Source of the DNA: Closterium sp. Naga37s-1
Taxonomy: Eukaryota > Streptophyta > Zygnematophyceae > Desmidiales > Closteriaceae
Assembly: GCA_947471745.1 (NCBI GenBank)
Contig: CANJKZ010001028.1
Coordinates: 776,501 to 840,500 of the forward strand
Length of the DNA: 64,000 bases
Direction of reading: 5' to 3'
Below the pieces are notes generated by a model, which saw nothing but the letters and a program-made list of their open reading frames with translations, had not been told where the DNA came from and made no database searches. Shown here one piece after another: positions 10,964 through 22,279 of the stretch. Within the stretch, counting starts at the first letter, position 1, and each line of letters opens with the position of its first letter. The translations under genes were made by a program, and so were the position numbers.

Positions 10964-12529
10964 CTATCCCTTGCTCTCAGCAGCCAGCCCCAAATGCACA
11001 CACCAGATTGCGCTCGCCCCCAACTTACTTCGATACTTCTTGGGGACGTGGGCGACTGCCATGCAACCAAACACCCTCAGCATATCCACCGGCGGCTTCC
11101 TCCCAAGCCACCTCTCCAGCGGCACCCACGATTCATTACCAACCTTAGTGAGCACCCTGTTCCTAGCCACGGTAGCGTGCCGGACAGCATGGGGCCACAT
11201 GGAATTGCCCACCCCTGATTCTATGAGCAGCGCCCTAGCTGTCTCCATAATGGTCCGGTTCGCCCGTTCTGCTATACCGTTGGACTGCGAAGAGTAAGCT
11301 GTGGTCAGCTCCCTCTGAATGCCCTGCTTCTTGAGCCAGGCCGTCGTTTCAGCTCCAAGGAACTCACCACCCTGGTCTGTCCTAATCCGCTTCACTACAC
11401 ACTCCGCTTGCTTCTCAACGAATGGCAGCCAATCTTCTTTTATCGTAGAGGCGGCGTGGTCCTTTTGCTTCAGCGGATACGCCCACATGAGTCTGCTCCA
11501 ATCATCCACAATGGTTAGGAAATACCGCTCCCCCTTGTGCCCTTCCACCGGCAGCGGCCCCACCAGGTCCATGTGAACCAGCTCCAAAGGCTTCTTGCTC
11601 CTTCCAGTCACGCTATGAAAAGGGAAACGAGTGAATTTTGAGAGCAAACAGATTTCACAGTTGTCATCGGGTGGCTGTCCGTTCAGCTTCAAACCCTTCA
11701 CGGCTCCATCCTTCTCTAGCTGCTTCAATAAGGGCATTGCCACATGCCCCAAGCGTCGGTGTGCCGTTGCCCAATCTGTCTCCCCAGATCTGGCCGACAC
11801 CTTCACACCAACCCCTCCAACGGCGTTGCACTCCCCCTGGGATGCAGACCCCTCTCCAGCCTGCCCCCCACCGTGCCACGCCAACGCCGGCAGCTGCCAC
11901 ATGGATCTGTACACATCATTGCTCTCGTGCAGATCCCAAAGCACCCGATTTCCCAGCTGCCCCTTGTACGTGCGTGCCCCATCCGTGCTAGTGCTCACCC
12001 CAGCCTTGGCAAGCTTACGGAGGGAGATGAGGTTGGCCTTGAGATCAGGAACAAGGAGAACGTCGTGCAGCACCACCGGCTTGCCATCCGCTCCCTTGAA
12101 TGCAGCTCGTCCCGCACCAGCCACCTTCAGCGCGTGTCCAAAGGCAGAGCACACCTCATTGATCGGTGCAGCTCGTACGTCATCAAGCAGCTTCTTGCGC
12201 GGCGTCATCGTCCAAGCAGCGCACGTGTCTAACACCCAATAGTCCAGGGGATGCAGCTCTGCTCCAACCTTTGCAGAGGCGTCTCCTTGCTCCCCCTGCT
12301 CTCCAATATGGAAGAGCTGGCCTGCGGTGCGCTCCTTCTTCTTCTCTGCACCGCCGTTGCTCTTCGGGTTGTTGTCGCACGAACCGGCGACCATGTTCGC
12401 GCCGTTTTTCTGGTTCCTCCGCGCGCCGCCATCCTGGTGACGATTCTGGGGGGTCCATCCATCGGGTTTCTTACAGCACAAAAACCAGGGGTGCCCCTCC
12501 TTCTCACAATACCAGCAACTCCCTTTCAT
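10964..12529 (-). pseudogene. A1 protease-integrase (521-codon open frame)
   Basis: Longest open frame of A1. From the start: CCHC knuckle CWYCEKEGHPWFLC; a hydrophilic linker; aspartic protease site LDTCAAWTM, in which the essential Gly of D-T-G is Cys (A3 and A4 keep LDTGAAWTM); pre-integrase HRRLGH with NCEICLL (H-H-C-C zinc site); integrase core with MDLVG, RTDQGGEF and NGIAERANR, i.e. the D-D-E triad; then the C-terminal domain to a TAG just after ESKG. The start is simply the first Met after a TAG near 12583, so the frame belongs to the gag-pol polyprotein. Integrase looks usable. The protease change would block processing. Confidence 0.87.
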
Positions 12530-13388
12530 TTTGCCACCAGCACCCGACTTGCCCCCACGTCCAGATTTCGCACCGCGACCCTAACCGGTACCTCCTTGTT
12601 GGTCGTTGGAGTCGTCGTCCTTCTTTGCACCGCGTCCAGCACCACCGAAGCCACGTCCTCTGCCACGTCGGCTCCCTTGCATCCCGTAGCCACTGCTGCC
12701 GTCGTCTCCACCCCTCAGTTGGCGGCGACGAAAGTCTTCCTCCAGAATCTTCGTCCGCACCCATTCGAGCGTCCACAAGCTCTGGTTCTGCGGCAGGCTC
12801 AATCCGCTCGTGAATTGAAGCCACGATTCCGGCAGCAGCGATAGCATCTTCAAGCACTTGGTCTGCTCCGGGTAGGTGATTCCCGCGGTCGCCAACTTCG
12901 CGTAGAGGTCGCGCATTTTGTCCAAAACAGGTTGCACCGGCTCTCCCTCGCTCAAGCGCAACGCGGACAGCTCCCTCTCCAGCATCAACGTTGCGACAAC
13001 GGAGGTCGGGGCGTGCAGCTCCTTCAACACGGTCCACGCCTTCGGACCGCAATCAACCTCCAGCAGCAGGTGTATGACGTGGTGACGCTGGTTCAGCTCC
13101 AAACTCTGCGACATCAAGTAGTAGCCAGCCGAGGCGCGCTCGTCCCAATCTTCCTGCAGCGCGGGGTCACTCGGTCTAGGCTCCTCCCCAATCATTAGTT
13201 TCAACAAACCAATCTGACGGAAGTAAAGTTGCATTGAACTTCTCGACGGTGAAGTTTTTCAGCACCTCCTTGATCAGCGAGCCCTGGTTTGTTCGCGCTC
13301 CTCTTGGCGCCGAAACACCAGAATCCTGGCTGCCGCTATGATCTTGGGCTGAAGATTCACCAGCTCCCGCCGAGGTATTTCCCGCCAT
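12530..13388 (-). pseudogene. A1 gag, N-terminal part (broken)
   Basis: Starts MAGNTSAGAGESSAQD at 13388 and reads to VEKFN, where 32 bp present in A4 (between two AATG direct repeats) are missing, shifting the frame near 13230. The other frame continues as MQLYFRQIGLLKLM to RRGRGRGFGG, and stops at a TAG near 12583 where A4 has TGG. No catalytic function; Gag would form the particle. Confidence 0.88.
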
Positions 13389-13419
13389 AGCTACCTATAA
13401 CGAGGATCACTATAACGCA

Positions 13420-13431
13420 GCTCTGATACCA
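13420..13431 (-). other. A1 primer-binding site
   Basis: Sense TGGTATCAGAGC, three bases inside the 5' LTR; complementary to the 3' end of plant-type initiator Met-tRNA, the usual minus-strand primer of plant copia elements. Confidence 0.92.
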
Positions 13432-13434
13432 GCT

Positions 13435-14526
13435 TGTTGGTGTAAGGGCCTAATAAACTCAGGCTATTAAGACGTTATCCAACTTAAAACCTCTCCTCGG
13501 GGTCACCTCCAAGGGTCCCTGGGTGCTTGGTACAAGACCAGCCCCTATCCTCGGGTCCGAGTTTGTAGAGAGAGGGATCAAGAGGGACTTAGTCAAAACA
13601 GCAAGAGTACCTTGAACGTCGCGCAGCGTGCCGTGCAGACCGTCGATCGGATTAAGCTGAGAACTCGCTATATCGAAGCTCACCCTAAGAGCTTTCAAAA
13701 GAGCCAAGTTGCCTCGCGAAAAGTTCTGCCATTGCAGAGTTACGGCTCGGACAGCGTTTGCCTTGCGTTGGAGTGCTAGCGTACTAGCGTTGACTCGGTA
13801 GCATTCTGCCGTCGAATCGCGTGGATACGAAATTCCAGCAAGAAAGGAATTCGCTTGAATCAATTTGAATATATTCAGGTACAAACAGAGAAGGAATATA
13901 TAGTTCTAGCTAGCAAGGACCTTGGGAATCAACCTGGGAACAACCAGGGATGATCCCAAATAATTCCAAGCAACAGAACCAACCTGGCTGGACAAAACAG
14001 CAGGTGGTAGGTTGGTAAACAACCTCTGGTTCTGTTTTTCCAACCTGGGAAAACAACAACCAAGTTCAGGTCCTAAAAACAGAACCTGTTTTGTCTTTGC
14101 CCAACCAGCCAAATGCTGGTTCCGCTGGTTTCCCCTGGCCCTGTAGCATGCAGATACAGACAAACAACATCCAACCTTCACCTAAATTGTACCCCTATAG
14201 TGCCTGCCCTGCTACACTATAGTCAACCAAACAAAACAGTACAAGTTCGAGTTGGATAGAACTGAATCTGCGCAATCAATTAAACAGAACTGCAAAGCTT
14301 CCATCTTGAGTTCCTTTGCGAGCTCGTGCTTTCTGCTTGCACTATTCATAGCGCGTACAATGTTGTGCCGAAGCGCACATTGCGCGAGTACCTGCAAATG
14401 CATCATGCGAAAATTGTGAAAACAAACAAACACACGAACATTCCATTCACACCCAAATGCATTCGCACACGCATATTCGTACAATCAGACAGCAGGATGT
14501 CGTGCAATGTGAATTTGCACCCAACA
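13435..14526 (-). repeat. A1 5' LTR
   Basis: 1092-bp partner of 7687-8756, with the same termini. Its outer edge abuts minisatellite at the ATTCT duplication. In sense it holds the palindromic CCAGGTT cluster and TATA-like CTATATATT near 13897, so it is the presumed promoter of A1. Confidence 0.93.
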
Positions 14527-16584
14527 ATTCTTACCCTACCCTGCCAGGTGATTCTTACCCTACCTTGCCAAGTGATTCTTTCTCTACCCTGTAATGTGAT
14601 TCTTACTCTACCCTGCCATGTAATTCTTACCTTACCGTGCTAGGTGATTCTTATCCTACCCTGCCATGTGATTCTTACCCTACCCTGCCAGGTGATTCTT
14701 ACCCTACCCTGCCACTTGATTCTTACCCTACCCTGCTACTTGATTCTTACCCTACCCTGCCAGGTGATTCTTACCCTACCCTGCTAGGTGATTCTTACTC
14801 TACCCTGCCAGCTGATTCTTACCCATCCCTGCCGGGTGATTCTTACCGTACCCTTCCACGTGATTCTTACACTACCCTGCCAGGTGATTCTTACCCTACC
14901 CTGGTAGGTGATTCTTACCCTACCCTGCCTGGTGATTCTTACCTTACCTTGTTAGGTGATTCTGACCCTATCTTGCCAGGTGGTTCTTACCCTACCCTGC
15001 CAGGTGATTCTTACCCTACCCTGCCAGGTGATTCTTACCCTACCCTGCCTGGTGATTCTTACCCTACCCTTCGATGTGGTTCTTACCCTACCCCGCCAGG
15101 TGATTCTTACCCTACCCTGCCAAGTGATTCTTACCCTACCCTACCAGGTGATTCTTACCCATCCGTGCCATGTGATTCTTACCCTACCCTGCCAGGTGAT
15201 TCTTACCGTACCCTGCCAGGTGATTCTTACCCTACCCTGCCAGGTGATTCTTACCCTACCCTGCCCGGTGATTCTTACCCTACCCTGCCACGTGATTCTT
15301 ACCCTACCCTGCCAGTTGATTCTTACCCTACTCTGCTAGGTGATTCTTACCCTACCCTGCCAAGTGATTCTTAACCTACCCTGCCAGGTGATTCTTACCC
15401 TACCCTGCCAGGTGATTCTTATCCTACTTTGCCAAGTGATTCTTACCCTACTTTGCCAGTTGAATCTTGCCCTACCCTGCTAGGTGATTCTTACCCTACC
15501 CTGCCAGGTGATTCTTACACTACCATGCCAGGTGATTCCTACCCATCCTTGCCAGATGGCTCTTACCCTACCCTGCCATGAGATTCCTACGCTACCCTGC
15601 TAGGTGATTCTTACCCAACCCTGACAGGTGATTCTTACCCAACCCTGCCAGGTGATTCTTACCCTACCCTGCAAGGTGATTCTTACCCTACCCTGCCAGG
15701 TTATTCTTACCCTACCCTACAAGGTGATTCTTACCCTACTGTGCCAGGTTCTTCTTACCCTACCCTGCCAGGTGATTCTTACCCAACCATGCCAGGCGAT
15801 TCTTACCCTTCCCCGCTAAGTGATTCTTACCCTACCCTGCCAAGTGATTCTTACCCAACCCTGCCAGGTGATTCTTATCCTACCCTGTCAGGTGATTCGT
15901 ACCTTACCTTGCCAGGTGAGTCTAACCCAGCCCTGCCAGGTGATTCTTACCCTACCCTGCCAGGATGGTTCTTACCCTACCTTGCCACGTAATTCTTACC
16001 CTACCCTGCTAGGTGATTCTTACCCTACCCTGCTAGGTGATTCTTACCCTACCTTGCCAGGTGATTCTTACCCTACCCTGCCCCTGAACCTGTCAGGTGA
16101 TTCTTACCTTACCCTGCCATGTGATTCTTACCCAACCCTGTCAGGTGATTCTTACCCAACCCTGCTTGGTGATTCTTACCCTACCCTGGCAGGTGATTGT
16201 TACGTTACCTTGCCAGGTGAGTCTTACCCAACCATGCCACGTGACTCTTACCGTACCCTGCCAGGTGATTCTTACCCTTCCCTGCCAGGTGATTCTTACC
16301 CTACCCTGCCAGGTGATTCTTATCCTACCTTGCCAGGTGATTCTTACCCAACCCTGCCAGGTGATTCTTACCCAACACTGCCAGGTGATTCTTACCCTAC
16401 CTTGCCAGGTTATTTTTACCCTACCCTACAAGGTGATTCTTACCCTACCTTGCCTCGTGATTGTTACCCTACCGTGCCAGGAGATTTTTACCCAACCCTG
16501 CCAGGTGATTCTTACCCTACACCGCCAGGTGATTCTTACCCTACCCTGCAAGGGGATTATTACCCAACCCTGCCAGGTGATTCT
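14527..16584. repeat. 24-bp minisatellite array, right part
   Basis: Direct continuation of 1043-7686. Joining ...CCATGTGATTCT (to 7686) with TACCCTACC (14532 on) restores the 24-bp phase. About 86 units. It carries the second copy of the 486-bp block (14598-15083). No LTR fragments occur in this part. It ends at the H LTR (TGATTC followed by TGTGGAG). No gene. Confidence 0.97.
14598..15083. repeat. 486-bp higher-order block, right copy
   Basis: Same order of variant units as 7201-7686, with about a dozen differences by eye; 552 bp (23 units) away once A1 is removed. Confidence 0.85.
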
Positions 16585-17554
16585 TGTGGAGATTCATTCT
16601 ATAACGGCAGTGAGCTAGACTACGGGGTTGGCCCGAACTAGTGGGAGTGATCGCAACTTTGCCTAGTTCCTTAGTGCTTGCACGATCACGGTAGAAATTT
16701 GCAAGAGTTTCCACTAGCAAAGTTGGAATTACACAATTGTTTTTAACAAGCAATGACAAAAATGACAACATCAGGCACCTAGTAATCCTGCAGCTAGCCT
16801 GGTCGACAGACAGCACAGCATGGTCGACCGCCTGCCAGCGTTGCGTAGAGGAGCCACGCCAGCACTGCAGAAAGGCGACATGCCAACACAGCAGGTCGAC
16901 GGTGTGCCTACGCTGCAGCAGAGCGACTGTCCAGCGTTGCCCCGTAGAAGACAGCAGTGCGCACGCTCGCAGATGTGCGCAGACGATTGGCCCGACTTGC
17001 ACCGTTGTACATTCGTCGGCTGTTGTCTGCGCCTGACGAGCCACATCGACTTCGAGATACCAACCCGAAGTTGCCTTCGCCATCGCGACCTCGACGACGT
17101 TTGCGTGCCTCCGCAGAACTTGCCGAGCAGGTTACCCGGTCGACCTGGACAACCCCAAGTGCCTCTGGTCGACCACCGGATCCCTCTGGTCGATCACAAC
17201 TCCCGTCGGGCTACCCTCTGGTCGATGGACCCCTTCCGTTGACCAGAACTGTCAGCTGTTGTCGACGAGCTCCCCTCGTCGACCGCTGCTCACTTCTCAG
17301 GTCGACAGACTGCTCCGTCGACCTCCCGGTCGAACAGCTCCTTCTGCTCGACGGCCCACCCGTCTCCCAGACGAGTCAGTTGCAGATGTCGAACTCCCTG
17401 GTCGACAGCAACACCACAGCGGTCCCCTACAGCTTGACGAAGCCTGTCGAACAGCTCTCCCACTGTGGATGGTCGGCTGCTATTCCCGTACATCCGACCA
17501 AGTCGTAGGCATTGCCCAAGCGAGGGCGGGGCCAACAATTCACTCCCGTTAACA
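16585..17554 (-). repeat. Element H 3' LTR
   Basis: Putative 970-bp LTR bounded by TGTGGAGATT and CGTTAACA on the plus strand (sense TGTTAACG...CTCCACA). It lies directly 3' of an antisense RNase H tail, as a 3' LTR should. Its left edge cuts the minisatellite. In sense, the U3 part carries ten exact GTCGAC palindromes between 16802 and 17406. The small open frames are not supported as genes. The partner LTR is not in the window, so the boundaries rest on the TG/CA termini and context only. Confidence 0.6.
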
Positions 17555-17636
17555 CTCCAGAGAAAACTCGTCCTCGGCGTGCACCCCTCACACAGCACGC
17601 CGTCACCGCACCAGCCGTGCAAAAAGGGCACGGCAC

Positions 17637-17828
17637 CTACTGCTGCACATTATCGTCGCTGTCGCCGACGTTGGCCAGACGAACTAGGCCGATGGCGACA
17701 GAGCACCGGTTGAAAGCTGGAAAGTGCAGCGCCTTCTTCAGGAAGTCTGCCGGCTGCTCGGTAGTCGGGATGTACTTTAGTACGAACTTCGCGCGCCTCA
17801 CCATGTGCTGCAGCCAAGCATAGTGTCG
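17637..17828 (-). pseudogene. Element H RNase H C-terminal fragment
   Basis: In sense the frame reads RHYAWLQHMVRRAKFVLKYI, then PTTEQPADFLKKALHFPAF, to a TAG at 17637-17639. This is the C-terminal end of copia RNase H (the usual H-x-x-x-R-x-H-F stretch followed by a TxEQxADxxTK-like block). It is cut upstream by the 3' LTR of A2 at 17830; the rest of H is not seen. 17555-17636 is the short 3' untranslated part between the stop and the LTR. Confidence 0.75.
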
Positions 17829-17829
17829 C

Positions 17830-18748
17830 TGTTGGTGTAAGGGCCTAATAAACTCAGGCTATTAAGACGTTATCCAACTTATAACCTCTCCTCGGGGTCA
17901 CCTCCAAGGGTCCCTGGGTGCTTGGTACAAGACCAGCCCCTATCCTCGGGTCCGAGTTTGTAGAGAGAGGGATCAAAACAGCAAAACAGCAAAAGTACCT
18001 TGAACGTCGCGCAGCGTGCCGTGCAAACCGTCGATCAGATTAAGCTGACAACTTGCTATATCGAAGCTCACTCTAAGAGCTTTCAAAAGAGCCAAGTTGC
18101 ATCGCGAAAAGTTCTGCCATTGCAGAGTTACGAATTGGACAGCGTTGGCCTAGCGTCGTAGTGCTAGCGTACTAGCGTTGACTCGGTAGCATTCCGGCGT
18201 TGCACCGCGTAGATACGAAATTCCAGCAACGAAGGAATTTTCTTGATTCAATTTGACTATATTCAGGTACAAACAGAGAAGGAATATATAGTTCTAGCTA
18301 GCAAGGACCTTGGGAATCAACCTGGGAACAACCAGGGATGATCCCAAATAATTCCAAGCAACAGAACCAACCTGGCTGGACAAAACAGCAGGTGGTAGGT
18401 TGGTAAACAACCTCTGGTTCTGTTTTTCCAACCTGGGAAAACAACAACCAGGTTCAGGTCCTAAAAACAGAACCTGTTTTGTCTTTGCCTAACTAGCCAA
18501 ATGCTGGTTCCGCTGGTTTCCCCTGGCGTTGTAGCATGCAGATACAGACAAACAACATCCAACCTTCACCTAAATTGTACCCCTATAGTGCCTGCCCTGC
18601 TACACTAAAGTCAACCAAAGAAAACAGTACAATTTCGAGTTGGATAGAACTGAATCTGCGCAATCAATTCAACCGAACTGCAAAGCTTCCATCTTGGGCT
18701 CCTTTGCGAGCTCGTCCTTTTTGCTTGCACTGTTCATAGCGCGTACAA
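17830..18748 (-). repeat. A2 3' LTR, truncated
   Basis: Matches A1 LTRs from TGTTGGTGTAAGGG to GCGCGTACAA, then switches to RT sequence (CTTCTCCTGATGCAGC) at about 18748. The last ~300 bp of the LTR (the sense U3 start) are lost. The CCAGGTT palindrome cluster is at 18300-18520. Confidence 0.9.
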
Positions 18749-18749
18749 A

Positions 18750-20276
18750 AAACTTCTCCTGATGCAGCTTCAACCACCTGTGATCCAGATCCCTCTCCAC
18801 GTGCATCCCGAGGTAGTACTTTACCTCCCCAAGGGTCTTGCACTTGAAGTTCTTCATCAGCTGCTGCTGCACTTTCTGGATCTCCTTCATGCTGCTTCTG
18901 AAGAGAAGAATGTCGTCCAGGTAGACCAGAAACAGCACCAGCTTCTCCCCCTCCCCCTTGAGAAAGAGGCTCTCATCACAGCTGCTGGTCCTGAATCCCA
19001 TCTCCTCTAAAACAGCTGCCAACTTCTGATACCAGCAGCGTGGCGCCTGCTTCAAGCCGTAGAGTGATTTTTTCAGCTTGCACACCCTGCCTGTACCATC
19101 CTCATACCTAGGCGGCTGCGTCATGTACACATCCTCCTCTAAAATCCCATTGAGGAATGCTGTTGATATATCCATCTGAACGATGAATTTCCCACTAATG
19201 GCTGTATCTGCCAACAAGACACGGAGGGTAGGGGGTTTGGCAGTGGGAGCAAAGATCTCATTGAAGTCCTGCTTCTCCTTCTGCATAAATCCCTTAGCCA
19301 CCAGCCTACTCTTGTAGATGGTGACCTGTCCCTTATCATCAGTCTTGATCCTTAGCACCCACTTGCACTGTACGGCTTTCTTCCCCTCAGGCAGCACCAC
19401 CAGATCCCATGTCCCATTCTCTAGCAAGCTTTGGTACTCAGCATCCCTAGAAACCAGCCACTTCTCCCTATCTGGTCCAGCTAATGCCTCCTCCATGCTT
19501 GCTGGTTCCTCTGGTGCAGGGGCAAGAAAACAGTAGGCAGGTTCATCCTCCTCATCCGGGTCATAGCCATGCGGTAGAATCAGCAATGCCTCCCTATTCC
19601 CAAGCTGCTGCTCTGGTACATCAGCTCCTGCAGTCAGCTTCATAGTGGCCATACGGGTACGTCCTGGCTTGGAGACGGGTGTCTCCCATCCCCTCATAAC
19701 GACACCCTTCGGCTTCCTCCTTGATGGTAGCGCAGGAACCTTAGCTTTTCCCAGCTGCTGTTCTACTCCCTCAGATCCAGCAGCTTCCTTGGTGCTATCA
19801 CTAGTCTCCACATCATCTCCTCCACCACCAGGTGCCTCCTGTACCTTCTCTCCATCACCACCGTCTGCAGCTGCCTCCTCCCCCTCCTCCCACACACTAG
19901 GAGTCAGGTCCACCTGCATGGTGATCTGCTCCATCTGCTGGGACACCTTATTCTCCGGCTGTTTCTTCCAGCCCCCATACATCATGCCCTCAACAAACTT
20001 CGCATCCCTGCTGTCAAACAACACACCCTTGCGTGGTTCCCACAGCAACCATCCCTTGGTCTCAGCAGCCAGCCCCAAATTCACACACCAGATTGCACTC
20101 GCCCCGAACTTACTTCGATACTTCTTGGGGACGTGGGCGACTGCCATGCAACCGAACACCCTCAGCATGTCCACTGGCGGCTTCCTCCCAAGCCACCTCT
20201 CCACCGGCACCCCGAAATTCATTACCAACCTTAGTGAGCACCCTGTTCCGATCCACGGTAGCGTGCCGGACAGCAT
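18750..20276 (-). pseudogene. A2 reverse transcriptase with LTR-encoded tail
   Basis: A single open frame (535 codons counting the LTR-derived tail from 18669) reads ERWLGRKPPVDMLRVFGC (integrase end), the Glu/Ala linker, KWVLRIKTDDKG, FAPTAKPPTLRVLLAD, MDISTAFLNGILEEDVYM and YGLKQAPRCWY. The catalytic box is YLDDILLF, not the YVDD of all A relatives here. Both Asp remain, and YLDD occurs in some RTs, so activity is not excluded. After WLKLHQEKF the frame enters deleted-LTR sequence (VRAMNSASKKDELA), an accidental fusion. RNase H is absent. Confidence 0.88.
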
Positions 20277-20835
20277 GGGGCGACATGGAATTGCCCACCC
20301 CTGATTCTATGAGCAGCGCCCTAGCTGTCTCCAGAATGGTCCGGTTCGCCCGTTCTGCTACACCGTTGGACTGCGGGGTGTAAGCCGTGGTCAGCTCCCT
20401 CTGAATGCCCTGCTTCTTGAGCCAGGCCGTCATCTCAGCTCCAAGGAACTCACCACCCCGGTCTGTCCTAATCCGCTTCACTACACACTCCGCTTGCTTC
20501 TCCACGAATGGTAGCCAATCTTCCTGTATCGTAGAAGCGGCGTGGTCCTTTTGCTTCAGCGGATACGCCCACATGACTCTGCTCCAATCATCCACAATGG
20601 TTTGGAAATACCGCTCCCCCTTGTGCCCTTGCACCGGCAGCGTCCCTACCAAGTCCATGTGAACCAGCTCCAAAGGCTTCTTGCTCCTGCCAGTCACGCT
20701 ATGAAAGGGGAAACGAGTGAATTTTGAGAGCAAACAGATTTCACAGTTGTCATCGGGTGGCTGTTCGTTCAGCTTCAAACCCTTGACGGTTCCATCCTTC
20801 TCTAGCTGCTTCAACAAGGGCATTGCCACATGCCA
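20110..20835 (-). pseudogene. A2 integrase
   Basis: Sense reads HVAMPLLKQLEKDG, NCEICLLSKFTRFPF, VHMDLVGTLP, FQTIVDDWSRVMWAY, RTDRGGEFLGAE and QSNGVAERANR, so the Cys pair and D-D-E triad are present. A one-base insertion near 20212 (GAATTTCGGGG versus GAATCGTGGG in A4) puts the C-terminal domain in the frame of the RT entry. The N-terminal HRRLGH side is lost at the inverted junction. Confidence 0.87.
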
Positions 20836-20850
20836 CCGCCGTTCAGGATG

Positions 20851-22210
20851 GCGGCGCGCGGAGGAACCAGAAAAACGGCGCGAACATGGTCGCCGATTCG
20901 TCCGACAACAACCCGAAGAGCAACGGCGGTGCAGAGAAGAAGAAGGAGCGCACCGCAGGCCAGTTCTTCCATATTGGAGAGCAGGGGGAGCAAGGAGACG
21001 CCTCTGCAAAGGTTGGAGCAGAGCTGCATCCCCTGGACTATTGGGTGTTGGACACGGGCGCTGCTTGGACGATGACGCCGCGCAAGGAGCTGCTTGATGA
21101 CGTACGAGCTGCACCGATCAATGAGGTGTGCTCTGCCTCCGGACACGCGCTGAAGGTGGCTGGTGCGGGACGAGGTGCATTCAAGGGAGCGGATGGCAAA
21201 CCGGTGGTGCTGCACGACGTTCTCCTCGTTCCTGATCTCAAGGCCAGCCTCATCTCCCTCCGTAAGCTTGCCAAGGCTGGGGTGAGCACTTGCACGGATG
21301 GGGCACGCACGTACAAGGGGCAGCTGGGAAATCGGGTGCTTTGGGATCTGCACGAGAGCAAGGATGTGTACAGATCCATGTGGCAGCTTCCGGCGTTGGC
21401 GTGGCACGGTGGGGGGCAGGCTGGAGAGGGGTCTGCATCCCAGGGGGAGTGCAACGCCGTTGGAGGGGTTGGTGTGAAAGTGTCGGCCAGATCTGGGGAG
21501 ACAGATTGGGCAACGGCACACCGACGCTTGGGGCATGTGGCAATGCCCTTGTTGAAGCAGCTACAGAAGAATGGAGGCGTCAAGGGTTTGAAGCTGAACA
21601 GACAACTACCCGATGAAAACTGTGAAATCTGTTTGCTCTCAAAATTCACTCGTTTCCCCTTTCATAGCGTGACTGGCAGGAGCAAGAAGCCTTGGGAACT
21701 GGTTCACATCGACTTGATGGGGCCGCTGCCGATGCAAGGGCACAAGGGGGAGCGGTATTTCCTAACCATTATGGATGATTGGAGCAGACTCATGTGGGCG
21801 TATCCGCTGAAGCAAAAGGACCACGCCGCCTCTACGATACGGGAAGATTGGCTGCCATTCGTGGAGAAGCAAACGGAGTGTTTGATGAAGCGGATTAGGA
21901 CAGACCGGGGTGGTGAGTTCCTTGGAGCTGAGATGACGGCCTGGCTCAAGAAGCAGGGCATTCAGAGGGAGCTGACCACGGCTTACACCCTACAGTCCAA
22001 ATGTGTAGCAGAACGGGCGAACCGGACCATTCTGGAGACAGCTAGGGCGCTGCTCATAGAATCAGGAGTGGGCAATTCCATGTGGCCCCATGCTGTCCGG
22101 CACACTACCGTGGCTAGGAACAGGGTGCTCACTAAGGTTGGTGATGAATCGTGGGTGCCACTGGATAGGTGGCTTGGGAAGAAGCCGCCGGTGGACATGC
22201 TGAGGGTGTC
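20851..22210 (+). pseudogene. A3 gag end-protease-integrase
   Basis: An open frame from the junction encodes the Gag/protease linker (GGARRNQKNGANMVAD), protease LDTGAAWTM (intact D-T-G), pre-integrase HRRLGH with NCEICLL, and an integrase core with VHIDLMGP, RTDRGGEF and CVAERANR (D-D-E kept; the usual N-G before V-A-E is changed to K-C). A one-base loss near 22210 (GTGTCGGTTGC versus GTGTTTGGTTGC in A4) sends the frame out of register until 22364. The CCHC knuckle is missing because of the junction. Confidence 0.87.
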
Positions 22211-22279
22211 GGTTGCATGGCAGTCGCCCCCGTCCCCAAGAAGAATCGAAGTAAGTAGGGGGCGAGTGCAATCTGGTGT

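Larger units (their letters stand above)
7687..14526 (-). mobile_element. Copia element A1, full length, inserted in minisatellite
   Basis: Complete LTR retrotransposon on the minus strand. LTRs of 1070 bp (left, 3') and 1092 bp (right, 5') begin TGTTGG and end CCAACA on the plus strand and are flanked by the 5-bp duplication ATTCT (7682-7686 and 14527-14531). The PBS lies next to the right LTR and the purine tract next to the left one. Order in sense: gag, protease, integrase, RT, RNase H. The LTRs differ by about 30 substitutions and a 22-bp indel by eye, so it is older than B. Lesions: a 32-bp gag deletion, protease DTG changed to DTC, several TAG stops and a frameshift in the RNase H region. 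It cannot be autonomous now. Confidence 0.95.
17830..20835 (-). mobile_element. Copia element A2, partial and rearranged
   Basis: A-family fragment on the minus strand: truncated 3' LTR (17830-18748), RT (18750-20276) and integrase (20110-20835). One internal deletion joins the LTR straight to RT, removing the LTR remainder, purine tract and RNase H. The 5' side ends at 20835, where A3 begins in the opposite orientation, so gag, PBS and 5' LTR are missing. Flank 17825-17829 is GTCGC; the matching duplication is not found. Confidence 0.88.

Noticed and set aside
1043..16584. Direct-repeat array considered as CRISPR
   Set aside because: Units are contiguous 24-bp repeats with no unique spacers, the context is eukaryotic retroelements, and no cas-like gene is present.
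16820..17720. Arg/Pro-rich open frames in the H LTR
   Set aside because: Short overlapping frames on both strands in GC-rich LTR, with no recognisable domain. The only supported coding is the RNase H tail at 17637-17828.
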